In this document: in pieces, positions 1 to 9,530 of the stretch
Numbering within the stretch: position 1 is the first letter of the stretch
Layout of the letters: every line of letters starts with the position of its first letter
Assembly: GCF_013128195.2 (NCBI RefSeq)
Contig: NZ_CP053452.2
Location: 6,014,001 to 6,078,000 of the forward strand
Direction of reading: 5' to 3'
Length of the DNA stretch: 64,000 bases
Origin: Frigoriglobus tundricola
GTDB taxonomy: Bacteria; Planctomycetota; Planctomycetia; Gemmatales; Gemmataceae
The notes under the pieces: model-generated
What the model was told of the DNA's origin: nothing
Databases searched by the model: none
What the model saw: the letters and a program-made list of their open reading frames with translations, nothing else
Made by a program: the position numbers and the translations under genes

Positions 1-475
1 CCGTCGTCGCGGCGCCCGTACCCACTTGAACGGAGAACGTGCCCTGCTGGATCGTGGCGTTCGGGTCGGAGAACCCCTGGGACGCCACCTGCTCGCCCTG
101 CGCCAGCGCGTTGACGCTCAGGGTGTAGGTGCCGGCCACGGCCGACGAACCGGCGGCGGCCGTGATGGCGGTCGCGTTCGCGGCGGTCGCCGTGAACGAG
201 TTGAACGCGCCGTTCGAGTTGGCCAGCGCGTTGGCGGCGGTCTGGAGGTTGGTCAGGTCCGTCTGGATCGTGGTCCACCCGCCCTGTTTGGCCGTGATCG
301 TGGCCTGCTGACTCTGGAGCTGGGTGATCTGCTGGGTGTTGAACTTGGTCAGCGCGGTGATGATCGAACTCGTATCGATCCCGGACGAGAGCCCGGTGAT
401 CTGGAAGACCGCGCTACTGGTGGACGACGTGCTGCCGGCGGCGGTGCCCGAGCTGGCGGAACTGATGGCGGACAC
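1..475 (-). CDS. fliD: Flagellar hook-associated protein 2 (filament cap), 5' part
   Basis: The gene is read leftward and runs off the window edge, leaving about 158 N-terminal residues. The stretch ITGLSSGIDTSSIITAL followed by a Gln/Thr-rich helical segment is the conserved start of FliD, the cap under which flagellin subunits fold at the filament tip. The first in-frame start is GTG at 475; there is no in-frame ATG upstream. It lies just downstream of flagellin on the same strand, a common fliC-fliD order. A strong stem-loop (526-561) separates the two and may set their relative expression. The C-terminal half is not visible. Confidence 0.85.
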   Translation of the reverse strand, partial: MSAISSASSGTAAGSTSSTSSAVFQITGLSSGIDTSSIITALTKFNTQQITQLQSQQATITAKQGGWTTIQTDLTNLQTAANALANSNGAFNSFTATAANATAITAAAGSSAVAGTYTLSVNALAQGEQVASQGFSDPNATIQQGTFSVQVGTGAATT

Positions 476-525
476 GAGGGCCTTACGGGTTGAAGGTTGC
501 GGAGGGGTACGTGACGCGCGGGTAC

Positions 526-561
526 GGTGCGCGGGGGGGCCGGTCGGCCGCCCCGCGCACC
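526..561 (-). other. Stem-loop between flagellin and fliD
   Basis: An 11-bp perfect inverted repeat (526-536 pairs with 551-561) encloses a 14-nt loop that can itself form a 4-bp GGCC/GGCC stem. It starts about 20 nt after the flagellin stop. No T-run follows in the direction of transcription, so a classic intrinsic terminator is not proven. A partial terminator or mRNA-stabilising hairpin that lowers fliD relative to flagellin is the inference. Confidence 0.5.
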
Positions 562-582
562 GCGGGGGTCGTCAGGTCCGAA

Positions 583-2076
583 TTAGCCCTGGAGCAGCTT
601 GGCGATGAGCTGCGTCGTCTGGTTGGCGTTCCCGAGCACGGTCGCACCGGCCTGCAGCTGGGTCTGGAGGCGGGTGAAGTTGGCGATCTCCGACGTGAAG
701 TTGGTGTCGGTGATGACCGAGTTGGCCGAGGTCGTGTTCGTCAGCGCGTTCTGCAGGTTGGTGGCGTTGGCCTGGAGCGTGTTGGTCTGGAACGCGCCGA
801 GGGTACCGCTGAGCGAGGACACCTGGCTGATGGACGCGTCCACGACCTTGATCGCGTCCTGGGCGCCGGCCTGCGTGGTGACGTCGATGGAGGCCAGGCT
901 GGTGGTGTTGGCGTTGTTCAGCCCGGTGACGCCGGTGCCCAGGGCGCTGGCCTGCGTGTTGGCGATCGACACTTTCGCCGTCTGGTTCGCGTTCGCCCCG
1001 GTCTGGAAGACGAGCGAGTTGTCGGTGACGGTGATGGTCGAGGCGGAGGCGGCGGCCGCCGTCTGCCCGTTCGCCACGTTGACGGCGAAGTTCAGCCCGT
1101 TGGCCCCGCCGAAGCTGAGCTGGTTGTTCAGCCCGCCCGGCCCGGCCGTCACGGTCGCGTTCACCGCCGCCCCGCCGTTGTAGCTGACGGTCGCGGCCAG
1201 CGCGACGCCGGCCGTCGAGGTCTGCCCGGCGGTGAAGCCGGTCACGTTGCCGGTGGCCGCGGAGTCCGCGGTGGCCGTGATCTGCGACGAGCCGAGGACG
1301 TTGCTGGCGATGGTGATCTGCCCGCCGGTCACGCTCACGGCGAACTTGCCGGCCCCGCCCCCCTGGGCCGTGCTCGAGTCCAGCGCCTGCTGGATCTTCG
1401 TCGCCGACGTGTTGACGTTGTCGCCCGCGTCCAGCGACACGGTGACCCCGTTCGTGAGCCCGCCGCCGACGAGCGTCAGCGTCCCGCTGGTGGTCAGCGA
1501 GCTGCCGTTCGAGGCGACCCCGACGTCCGACCCGCCGGTGCCCTGCGGCCCGACGGTGACGACGTACGTGCCGGCCGACGTGTTGCTGCCGGTCTGGATG
1601 TTCGAGACGCCCGCGGCGTTGGTGGTGTCCGCCGTGCCGGAGATCGCGGCCGAGCCGTCCAGCAGGTTCTTGCCGTTGATCGTGGTCGTTTTCGCGATGC
1701 TGTTGATGGTCGCGATCGCGTTGTTGATCTGGGCCTGGTTCGCGGCCAGGGCGGTGGAGTTGTTGACACCACTGTTGGCCGAGTTCAGGGCGATCCCGCG
1801 AATCTGGGTCAGCAGGCTGTTCACTTCGCTCAGGGCGCCTTCGGCCGTTTGCACCACCGACACCGCCTGGTTCGTGTTGTCGATCGCCGTGTTGAGACCG
1901 GAGATCTGGGCCTGCTGCTGCTGGCCGATCACGTAGGCGGCGGGGCCGTCCGCACCGTTGTTGATCTTGAGGCCGGTGGACAGCCGCTGGAGCGACGTGT
2001 TCAGGTTGTTGTTCGTGTTGTTCAAGGCGGTCTGGGCGTTGAGCGAGGCGATGTTGTTGACGATCGACAGTGACAT
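583..2076 (-). CDS. fliC: Flagellin
   Basis: This 497-residue protein forms the flagellar filament. The N-terminal D0/D1 block begins MSLSIVNNIASLNAQTAL and contains the SLQRLSTGLKIN motif. The C-terminal D1/D0 block has ITDTNFTSEIANFTRLQ and ends in a QTTQLIAKLLQG-type heptad region. Between them is a long Ser/Thr/Gly/Ala-rich variable region, giving a protein close to the usual bacterial flagellin size. The ATG at 2076 is chosen because it gives the canonical flagellin N-terminus, although the frame stays open well upstream. fliD follows in the same direction and a STAS gene diverges upstream. No confident sigma-28 or sigma-54 promoter was found in the 240 bp between them. Confidence 0.95.
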   Translation of the reverse strand: MSLSIVNNIASLNAQTALNNTNNNLNTSLQRLSTGLKINNGADGPAAYVIGQQQQAQISGLNTAIDNTNQAVSVVQTAEGALSEVNSLLTQIRGIALNSANSGVNNSTALAANQAQINNAIATINSIAKTTTINGKNLLDGSAAISGTADTTNAAGVSNIQTGSNTSAGTYVVTVGPQGTGGSDVGVASNGSSLTTSGTLTLVGGGLTNGVTVSLDAGDNVNTSATKIQQALDSSTAQGGGAGKFAVSVTGGQITIASNVLGSSQITATADSAATGNVTGFTAGQTSTAGVALAATVSYNGGAAVNATVTAGPGGLNNQLSFGGANGLNFAVNVANGQTAAAASASTITVTDNSLVFQTGANANQTAKVSIANTQASALGTGVTGLNNANTTSLASIDVTTQAGAQDAIKVVDASISQVSSLSGTLGAFQTNTLQANATNLQNALTNTTSANSVITDTNFTSEIANFTRLQTQLQAGATVLGNANQTTQLIAKLLQG

Positions 2077-2316
2077 TGGTTGACACTCCGAGTGAGGTTG
2101 CGGTCGCGGGGTGGACATCCCACCCGTCTGAATGGGGTTATCGAAGTCGCGGATCGGGATTTGCGTCGGATTTCGCTTTCTCGGTCGAGCGGAACCGCTT
2201 TCACACCGCCGGACCGAAAAGGGCAATTCTTTCGCGCCGCTCACGATTACTGTTGGCAGACCTTCATCTCGTCTGTTGGCCGCGCCGCGTTCTGGCGCCC
2301 CGATCCGGAGGATGTG

Positions 2317-2700
2317 GTGGACGCATCGGACCTGTTTACCGTGACGACCGATCCCGCCGCGCCCGGCCGGGCCCGGCTCGGCCTGTGCGGCCGGATCACG
2401 GTCACGGACGCGGCCGCGCTGAAACGCGCGGCCCTCGATCTCGTCGCGCGCGGCGTGGACGTCACCATCGACTGTTCGGCGGTCGAGTACCTGGACGTTT
2501 CGGCCGTCCAGCTCCTGATGTGCCTGGACCGCGAGTTGGGCCGGTGCGGGCACCGCGGGGCCCTCGCCGGCGTCTCGCCGGCGCTCGCCACGGACCTGCG
2601 GCTCCTGGGCCTCGGGGCCGCGCCCCCGGCCCCCGCCGAGAAACCGGCCAGCCGGTGGCACGAGGCGATCCAGGCGGTCGCCGACCACAGCGCCAGGTAG
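2317..2700 (+). CDS. STAS-domain protein (anti-sigma factor antagonist-like)
   Basis: A 127-residue single-domain protein. RLGLCGRITVTDAAALKRA and VTIDCSAVEYLDVSAVQLLMCLDREL fit a STAS fold, with the segment after the second strand (EYLDVSAVQLL) where such proteins carry the phosphorylatable Ser/Thr. STAS proteins bind anti-sigma factors or act as scaffolds in phosphorelays. The frame is open to 2080, but a GGAGG at 2307-2311 correctly spaced before GTG at 2317 supports the shorter protein. It diverges from flagellin and precedes cheY by 150 bp, so a role in flagellar or chemotaxis control is likely by context only. An MlaB-like role cannot be excluded. Confidence 0.75.
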   Translation: MDASDLFTVTTDPAAPGRARLGLCGRITVTDAAALKRAALDLVARGVDVTIDCSAVEYLDVSAVQLLMCLDRELGRCGHRGALAGVSPALATDLRLLGLGAAPPAPAEKPASRWHEAIQAVADHSAR

Positions 2701-2770
2701 GTCCGCAAAAAGTTCTTTCGCGCCAGCGTCCACTTCAAGTTTATTAATGTACTAGTGTAAAAAGACTCGC

Positions 2771-2810
2771 GCTGATTCGGGCCGGCTCGGGCTGATTCGG
2801 GCGGATTCGC
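2771..2810 (+). repeat. Short direct repeats upstream of cheY
   Basis: GCTGATTCGGGC occurs at 2771-2782 and again at 2791-2802, a 20-bp period of about two helical turns. A degenerate third copy (GCGGATTCGC) abuts it at 2801-2810. The array lies 40-80 bp before the cheY start. A CTGATTCGG also occurs at about 3294, upstream of cheA. Phased repeats in a promoter region suggest a transcription-factor site, but no protein is identified. Confidence 0.35.
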
Positions 2811-2851
2811 CCGCCTGTCGCAAATCGATTCGCGATATTCGGAGGGAGACG

Positions 2852-3217
2852 ATGGCAAAGACGATCCTGGTCGTGGACGACTCGCCCACGATGCGGCAGA
2901 TGGTGTCCGACACCTTGCGCCAGGCCGGGTTCGACGTGGTGCTCGGGGTGAACGGGGCGGACGCGCTCGGCCGGCTCGGCGGGCAGCGGATCCACCTGGT
3001 GATCACGGACTTCAACATGCCGGTGATGGGCGGACTCGTGCTCATCGAGCGCCTCCGGGCCCGCCCGGAGTTCCGGTTCACCCCGATCCTCGTGCTGACG
3101 ACCGAGTCGGAGGAGAAGCGCAAGCAAGAGGGGCGCACCGCCGGCGCGACCGGGTGGGTCGTGAAGCCGTTCGACCCGACCCGGCTCGTCCAGGTCGTGA
3201 ACCGGTTGCTCCCGTGA
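2852..3217 (+). CDS. cheY: Chemotaxis response regulator CheY
   Basis: A 121-residue single receiver domain, the usual CheY length. It has the acidic pair (VVDDS), the phosphoacceptor Asp53 in VITDFNMP, a Thr in VLTTES and the Lys in VVKPFDP. Phospho-CheY binds the flagellar switch or acts as a phosphate sink. GGAGG at 2841-2845 precedes the ATG at good spacing. It heads the plus-strand chemosensory operon, 135 bp before cheA. A second CheY with a long C-terminal tail lies at 34989-35447. Confidence 0.93.
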   Translation: MAKTILVVDDSPTMRQMVSDTLRQAGFDVVLGVNGADALGRLGGQRIHLVITDFNMPVMGGLVLIERLRARPEFRFTPILVLTTESEEKRKQEGRTAGATGWVVKPFDPTRLVQVVNRLLP

Positions 3218-3352
3218 GCGGCCGCTGCGTGGCCGGATTCGCACCAACCGGAGGGGCGCCCGGGTCCCGGCCCGCCGCACCCGCTGCGCGGTCCTGATTC
3301 GGCGCCGGTGTAACTGATCGACCAATGTGCCCCGAACGACGGTGGAACTGGA

Positions 3353-6300
3353 ATGCAGATCGACCCGACATCGTACCGAACCACGTTTTTCGACGAGGTG
3401 CGCGAGCACGCCGCCGCGCTCGAGGGCGCGCTGCTCCGCCTGGACGGCGGCGCGGTCGACCGCGCCGCCGTGGACGAGGCGTTCCGGGGGCGCGCACTCG
3501 GTCAAGGGCGGGGCCGACGCGGTCGGGCTCCCGCACATCGCCGAGTTCACCCACGCGCTGGAGCACCTCCTCGACCAGTTCCGCGCGGCCGGCCAGCTGC
3601 CGCCGCGCGCGTGCTCGACGCGCTCCTCGAGGGGACGGACATGCTCGCCCGGCTCGTGGACGCGGCCCGTGCCGGCGCCCCCGCCCCGCCGGGCGCGGAC
3701 GAGCTGCTCGGCCGCCTGGCCGGGCGGGGCGCGGGGGCCGGTACGCCGGCGCACGCCGCGCCCGTGGCGGCGCCCGTAGCGGCGCCCGCAGGCGCGTCTG
3801 ATCGCCGCGCCTTTTCGATCGCGGTGACCCCCCCCGGAGGCGCTCCGGAACGGGTTGGACCCGTTGCCGCTCTTGCGCGAGCTCGCGGGGCTCGGGACCG
3901 TCGGGCGCGTGGAACTCACCGGCGCCCCGCCGGCTCTGGCCGATCTCGACCCCGAGCGGTGCTACCTGGCCTGGAAAATCGCGTTCGAAACCGATCAGCC
4001 CGCCTGCGACCTCGCGGACGTGTTCGCGTTCGCTCCGGAGATGATTCAGGCGACCGTCACGGCCGTTGAGCCGGCCGCGCCCAAGCCTGCGGCACCCGCC
4101 GCACCCGCCGCACCCGCCGCACCCGCCGCACCCGCCGCACCCGCCGCACCCGCTGCACCCGCCACGAAAGCACGCGGGGCGCCTGCGACGCTGGGCGCCT
4201 CGCTCTTTTCCTCGATCGAGCGGCGCCTTCCGATACCCGATCCGGTCCGGTTCAGCGCGTTCCTGGTCGAGCGCGGGACGATCACCGCGGAGCAGGCGCT
4301 CGCCGCGCTGGTGCGGCAACGGGACGCCCGACCAATGATCGGCTGCGTGGCCGTTCAGGCCGGGCTGATGACGGTCGAGACGCTGTTCGCCACCCTCGAC
4401 GAGATGGAGCCCGGCGAAGCGTTCGCAGAGGTCGCGCTCCGCCTCGGCCACCTGACGGCGGACGCCCTCGGCCGGTTAGTGCTGCGCCAGGAGCAGAGCG
4501 TCCCGCCCATCGGGGACTGCCTGGTCGCGGACGGGGCGCTGACGCGCGCCGCCCTGGACCGGGAAGTCGGGGCGTACCGCTCGAAGGCCGCCGCGGCGCC
4601 AAGCCCGGCCGCCAGTTACGTCGAGACGGTCGCCCCGGAAATCCCGGTGTCGCCCGGCGCGTCGCTGCTCCTGGAGAACGGGGCGATGATCGGCGACTTC
4701 TGCGCCGAAGCCGCCGAGCACCTGGAGACTGCGGACCGGTACCTGCTCACCATCGACTCCGACCCGACCAACGCGGAAGCCCTGAACGCCGTGTACCGCG
4801 GGTTCCACACGATCAAGGGCGTGTCCAGCATGCTCGGCCTGGGGGCCGTGCAGATCCTCGCGCACGAGGCCGAGAACTTGCTCAACCTGGCCCGCGAGGG
4901 CAAGGTGGTCCTCCACGGCAAGCCGATGGACCTGGTGTTCGCCAGCACCGACGCGCTCAAGCGGCAGGTGCAGTTCGTCCGCACCTGGGCCGCCGAAGGG
5001 GGCCGGCTCCAGGAAGACCCGGCGCTGCCGAAGCTGCTGACCGCCCTCCGGGCCGCCGTCGGGCGCCGGCCGCGCCCCACGCCCCGCCCCCGCGGCCGGC
5101 GGCCGCACCACCGCCCGACGCGGCCCCCCGCGCCCCGCCCCCGCCGCACCCGGCGCCCGCGCCGGTGCCCGCGCCCGAGCCGAGCGACCGCGCGGAGGGG
5201 CCGGGCGCCGAAGGTCGAGGCGCACCCCGAAGGGGGCGCCCAGGCCCGCCGCGCCGCCGACAAGGAAACGGTGCGGGTGGACAAGGACCGGCTGGACAAG
5301 CTCATCAACACCATCGGCGAACTGGTCATCGCGCAGTCGATGGCGCAGCAGGAGTTCGACGAGCTGAACGCCGGGACCGGCGCGGCGTCGCTCGCGCTGC
5401 CCGAGCTGTCCAAGATCTCCCGGGACCTTCAGGAGCTGAGCCTGTCGCTGCGGATGGTGCCCCTCCAGGGCACCTTCCAGAAGATGGCGCGCCTGGTCCG
5501 CGACCTGTCCCGCAAGATGGACAAGCCGGTCGAGCTGGCCCTGCACGGCGAGGAGACCGAGCTCGACAAGACCGTGGTGGACCAGCTCGGCGACCCGCTG
5601 ATGCACATGGTCCGCAACGCGATCGACCACGGGCTCGAGGCCCCGGCGGACCGCGTCGCGGTCGGGAAGCCGCCCGAGGGGCACGTGACCCTCCGGGCGT
5701 ACCACCAGGGCGGGAGCGTGTACCTCGAGCTGACCGACGACGGCAAGGGCCTGGACCGCGAGCGCATCCTGCGGAAGGCGGTCGAGAAGGGCATCGTCGC
5801 CGAGGGGCAGCGGCTCACCGAACCGGAGATCTACGCCCTCATCTTCGAACCGGGGTTCTCGACCGCGGCGGCCGTGACCGACGTGTCCGGGCGCGGGGTC
5901 GGGATGGACGTGGTGCGGCGGAACGTGGAGGCGCTCCAGGGGAACATCCTGATCCGCACCCAGATGGGCAAGGGCACCACGTTCACCATCCGGCTGCCGC
6001 TCACGCTGGCGATCATGGACGGGCTGATGGTCGGCCTGGAGGACGACGTGTACATCCTCCCGCTCCTGTCCGTCGTCGAATCGTTCCGCCCGCGCCCGCG
6101 AGAGGTCCACACGGTGGCCGGGCGCGGGGAGGTGGTCACGGTCCGGGGCGAGGTGGTCCCGCTCCTGCACCTGCACCAGCTCCTGGGGCGCCCGTGCCGG
6201 GTCACCGACCCGTGCCGCGGACTGGTCGTTCTGGTCGAGGACGAGGGCAAGAAGCACGCGCTGCTGGTGGACGAGCTGCTCGGCCAGATGCAGGCGGTGG

Positions 6301-6491
6301 TCAAGAGCTTGGACGCCAACTACAAGCGGGTCGAGGGCCTGGCCGGTGCGACCATCCTCGGCGACGGCCGGGTGGCCATGATCCTCGACATTCACGGTCT
6401 GACGCAACTGCACACCCAGTTCGGCCGCGGCAAGGCCACTCCGGAACTCGCCGCGTGCGCTTCCGATAACTTCTTTGGAGACAACACATGA
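3353..6491 (+). CDS. cheA: Chemotaxis histidine kinase CheA with two Hpt domains (frame-broken)
   Basis: CheA phosphorylates CheY and CheB from receptor arrays. In order it has an N-terminal Hpt with [12 protein letters not shown] (near 3500), a CheA linker domain (about 3845-4060), an Ala-Pro linker made of eight 9-bp repeats, and an insert (about 4200-4590) resembling the T2SSE_N/MshEN fold. A second Hpt follows ([12 protein letters not shown], near 4805), then a Pro-rich linker, the dimerisation helix, the ATPase ([26 protein letters not shown]) and a C-terminal CheW domain. Frame is lost near 3487, near 3605 and in a C8 run at 3828-3835, where one extra C would restore conserved sequence. 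A compensated pair is suspected between about 5065 and 5215. The unbroken 3' portion is 3855-6491. The stop overlaps cheW by 4 nt. Confidence 0.88.
4092..4163 (+). repeat. Eight 9-bp tandem repeats encoding an Ala-Pro-Ala linker in CheA
   Basis: GCACCCGCC is repeated eight times head to tail, the seventh copy with one substitution, and each copy encodes Ala-Pro-Ala. It forms a flexible linker between the CheA linker domain and the MshEN-like insert. The length is a multiple of three, so copy-number change would keep frame. Confidence 0.9.
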
Positions 6492-6970
6492 GTGCCCCCG
6501 ACAAGGGCGACCCGACCGGGTTCGCCGCCGAGGGAAGCCAGTTCCTGACGTTCCGCCTGGAGGACGAGGAGTACGGCCTGGAGATCCTGCGCGTCCAGGA
6601 GATCAAGGGGTACTCCAAGATCACCCCGCTGCCGAACACGCCCCGTGAGATCAAGGGGGTGATGAACCTGCGCGGCAGCGTGGTCCCGATCATCGACCTG
6701 CGCGCCCGGTTCGGGCTCCGCGAGGCCGAGTACACCCGGTTCACGGTCATCATCGTCGTCACGGTCGGCTCGAAGATCATCGGGCTCGTCGTGGACGCGG
6801 TGTCCGACGTCCTCAACGTCGCGTCCAAAGAAATGGTCCCGACCCCGGACCTCGGGGCCGGCGTGGACACTACGTTTTTGACCGGGATCGCCCGCACCGG
6901 CGACCGCCTGGTCTCGCTGCTGAACGTGGACCGCTTGATCGGCATTACGTCGGGCGGCCCGGCGGTCTGA
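6488..6970 (+). CDS. cheW: Chemotaxis adaptor CheW
   Basis: A 160-residue CheW that bridges receptors and CheA. It has [18 protein letters not shown], then [25 protein letters not shown] (the hallmark CheW loop) and a second beta-barrel half with [11 protein letters not shown]. The length and single-domain layout are typical. Its ATG overlaps the cheA stop (ATGA), indicating translational coupling. A soluble MCP follows after 65 bp, so CheA, CheW and their receptor are probably co-transcribed. Confidence 0.95.
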   Translation: MSAPDKGDPTGFAAEGSQFLTFRLEDEEYGLEILRVQEIKGYSKITPLPNTPREIKGVMNLRGSVVPIIDLRARFGLREAEYTRFTVIIVVTVGSKIIGLVVDAVSDVLNVASKEMVPTPDLGAGVDTTFLTGIARTGDRLVSLLNVDRLIGITSGGPAV

Positions 6971-7035
6971 ACCGCGGCCCGCGCACCGAAACACCTGTTC
7001 GTACTCTTTACACCCCCACGAGGCATTCGATTCAC

Positions 7036-9315
7036 ATGGCACGTTCCCGACCGGCCCCCAAGGCCCGCCCGCAGACCGGCGCCGACCGCCAGACCCGCAA
7101 ACCGGCCGCGTTCAGCGCGGGCCTCTTTCAGGCGATGCTCGAATCGGCCAAGACGGCCGTGATGTACTGCGGCCCGGACCTGGTGATCCGGTACGCCAAC
7201 CCCCTCACCATCCAGACCGCCCGGCGGCTCGAAAAGTACCTCCCGGTCCGGGCCGATGACCTGGTCGGCCAGTCGATCGACATCTTCCTCAAGAACCCGG
7301 ACCACCAGCGGCGCATGCTGGCGGAACCGGGCTGGCTCCCGCCGGTGACGAAGGCCCAGATCGGGCCGGAGACGCTCGAGCTGCACGTCAACCCGGTCAT
7401 CGAGGACGGGCGCCACGTGGGGACGATGGTTTCGTGGGACGTCGTCACCGACCGGGCCGCGACGGAGGCCCTCGGCGCGGACAACGCCGGCCAGGTCGCG
7501 GCGATGAGCCGCGTCCAGGCGGTGATCGAGTTCAAGCTCGACGGGACAATTATTCAGGCGAACGACAACTTCCTCGCCGCGCTGGGGTACTCCCTGCCGG
7601 AGATCCAGGGGCGGCACCACAGCATGTTCGTGGAGCCGGCGTACGCCGCCAGCCACGAGTACCGGGAGTTCTGGGCGAAGCTGAACCGCGGCGAGTTCCA
7701 GGCGGCCGAGTACAAGCGGATCGGCAAGGGCGGCCGGGAGGTGTGGATCCAGGCGTCGTACAACCCCATCCTCGACGCCTCGGGTAAGCCGTACAAGGTG
7801 GTCAAGTTCGCGACCGACATCACCGCCGCGAAGCTGAAGACGGCGGACTACGAGGGCCAGCTCGCGGCGATCAACAAGGCCCAGGCGGTGATCGAGTTCA
7901 AGCTGGACGGGACGGTCGCTCACGCCAACGACAACTTCTTGCGCACCCTGGGCTACCAGCTCAACGAGATCCGCGGGAACCACCACAGCATGTTCGTGGA
8001 GCCGGCGTACGCCGCCACTCACGAGTACCGGGAGTTCTGGGCGAAGCTGAACCGTGGGGAGTACGTCGCGAGCGAGTTCAAGCGGGTCGGTAAGGGCGGC
8101 AAGGAGGTGTGGATCCAGGCGTCGTACAACCCCATCTTCGACGCCTCGGGCAAGCCGTACAAGGTGGTCAAGTACGCGACCGACATCACCGCCGCGAAGC
8201 TCCTGGAGCGGCAGGTGAAGGAGGACGCGGCCGAACTGAAGCAGAAAGTCGACACCATCATCACCATCGTGAAGGCGATGGCGGAGGGCGACTTTACCCA
8301 ACAAGTGCCGGACCTGGGGACCGACGCGGTGGGGCAGATGGCGGCGGCGCTGAACCAGGGGATCGAGTCGGTGCGGACGGCGCTGGAGGGCGTGCGGGAG
8401 GTGTCGGAGCAGCTGGCGGACGCGTCGGGCCAGTTGGCCTCGGCGAGCGAGGAGATCTCGACGGGGGCCCAGCAGCAGGCGTCGAGCCTCGAGGAGACCG
8501 CGAGCACGCTGGAGGAGATCACGGCGACCGTGAAGCAGAACTCGGACAGCGCGCAGCAGGCCCGCCAACTGGCGAGCGGGTCGAAGGACGTGGCCGAGCG
8601 GGGCGGCGCGGTGGTGGGCCAGGCGGTGGAGGCGATGGGCGAGATCAACCAGTCGTCCAAGAAGATCGCAGAAATCATTACGGCGATCGACGAGATCGCG
8701 TTCCAGACGAACCTGCTGGCCCTGAACGCGGCGGTGGAGGCGGCGCGGGCCGGGGAGCAGGGCCGGGGGTTCGCGGTGGTGGCGGCCGAGGTCCGGAACC
8801 TGGCCCAGCGCTCGGCGACGGCGGCCAAGGAGATCAAGAGCCTGATCAACGACTCGGTGAAGAAGGTGGACGCGGGCACGGAGCTGGTGAACCGGTCGGG
8901 GTCGACCCTCACCGAGATCGTGACGAGCGTGAAGCGCGTCACGGACATCATCACCGAGATCGCGGCGGCCAGCCGCGAACAGTCCACGGGCATCGACCAG
9001 GTGAACAAGGCGGTGACGCAGATGGACTCGGTCACCCAGCGGAACGCGAGCCAGACCGAGGAGATGTCGGCGACGGCGCAGACGCTGACGGAGCAGGCGA
9101 ACCAGCTCCGCGAACTGGTGGGCCAGTTCAAACTGGGCCAGGAGGCGGCGCGTGGCGGCCCGCGCGTGGCGGCCCCGGCGAAGGCGGGCCGCGGCAAGGC
9201 CCCGCCCGCGCCGAAGCCGCGCCCGGCGGTGGCCCGGGCGCTGAAGAACGGCAGCGGCCACGAACTGGACCGGCTCGGCAAGAACCACGCCGACGACGGG
9301 TTCACCGACTTCTAA
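7036..9315 (+). CDS. Soluble methyl-accepting chemotaxis protein with three PAS domains
   Basis: A 759-residue receptor with no transmembrane segment, so it probably forms cytoplasmic arrays. It has a first PAS (about residues 30-150) with [17 protein letters not shown], then two nearly identical PAS/PAC units of about 122 residues. Each unit carries [22 protein letters not shown] and [17 protein letters not shown] motifs. A short HAMP-like stretch ([19 protein letters not shown]) leads into a full signalling hairpin with the tip [31 protein letters not shown]. The tail is basic and Ala/Pro-rich, with no visible CheR-binding pentapeptide. PAS domains of this type often bind haem, flavin or small ligands; the ligand is unknown. 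The Cache-MCP downstream shares an identical stretch of its signalling domain. Confidence 0.92.
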   Translation: MARSRPAPKARPQTGADRQTRKPAAFSAGLFQAMLESAKTAVMYCGPDLVIRYANPLTIQTARRLEKYLPVRADDLVGQSIDIFLKNPDHQRRMLAEPGWLPPVTKAQIGPETLELHVNPVIEDGRHVGTMVSWDVVTDRAATEALGADNAGQVAAMSRVQAVIEFKLDGTIIQANDNFLAALGYSLPEIQGRHHSMFVEPAYAASHEYREFWAKLNRGEFQAAEYKRIGKGGREVWIQASYNPILDASGKPYKVVKFATDITAAKLKTADYEGQLAAINKAQAVIEFKLDGTVAHANDNFLRTLGYQLNEIRGNHHSMFVEPAYAATHEYREFWAKLNRGEYVASEFKRVGKGGKEVWIQASYNPIFDASGKPYKVVKYATDITAAKLLERQVKEDAAELKQKVDTIITIVKAMAEGDFTQQVPDLGTDAVGQMAAALNQGIESVRTALEGVREVSEQLADASGQLASASEEISTGAQQQASSLEETASTLEEITATVKQNSDSAQQARQLASGSKDVAERGGAVVGQAVEAMGEINQSSKKIAEIITAIDEIAFQTNLLALNAAVEAARAGEQGRGFAVVAAEVRNLAQRSATAAKEIKSLINDSVKKVDAGTELVNRSGSTLTEIVTSVKRVTDIITEIAAASREQSTGIDQVNKAVTQMDSVTQRNASQTEEMSATAQTLTEQANQLRELVGQFKLGQEAARGGPRVAAPAKAGRGKAPPAPKPRPAVARALKNGSGHELDRLGKNHADDGFTDF
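7515..8246 (+). repeat. Tandem duplication of a PAS/PAC unit (366-bp period)
   Basis: Two adjacent 366-bp units (7515-7880 and 7881-8246) encode PAS/PAC domains that are almost the same residue for residue, with long DNA stretches unchanged. Examples are the segments encoding [22 protein letters not shown] and [12 protein letters not shown]. This is a recent in-frame internal duplication. Confidence 0.85.
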
Positions 9316-9530
9316 CGCGTGCGGGACTGTCGATCCAATGGACGTGCTGGTGTTAAAATCCGGCACGTCGCTCCCGAATCTGTTCTATTATTAAATGATG
9401 AAAGGATCGCCAGACGGATCCGGAGTTTCGTTCCGGCCCGGGCGCGACGGGAAAGCGCGGAGCGGCACGGCGGGCGGCACCTCGAAACGGTTCCGCGTCA
9501 CCCATTCGGCCCCACAGTCAGGAACAGACG

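Noticed and set aside
490..2073. Long plus-strand frame opposite flagellin
   Set aside because: Composition is Arg/Gly/Val-rich antisense of a high-GC gene and flagellin is unmistakable on the other strand. The same applies to the long frames opposite the MCP genes and the hybrid kinase.
2077..2316. Sigma-28 promoter for flagellin
   Set aside because: A TTATCGA-like half-site exists near 2139 on the plus strand, but no matching -35 half at proper spacing was found, so no promoter is called.
3828..3835. C8 tract in cheA as a phase-variation switch
   Set aside because: Tempting, but the same gene has two other breaks outside long tracts and many other genes break similarly, so error is the simpler reading.
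6301..9366. Minus-strand frame of over 1000 codons opposite cheW and the soluble MCP
   Set aside because: It mirrors the real plus-strand genes and has a His/Arg/Leu-skewed composition with no domain; a GC-rich shadow.
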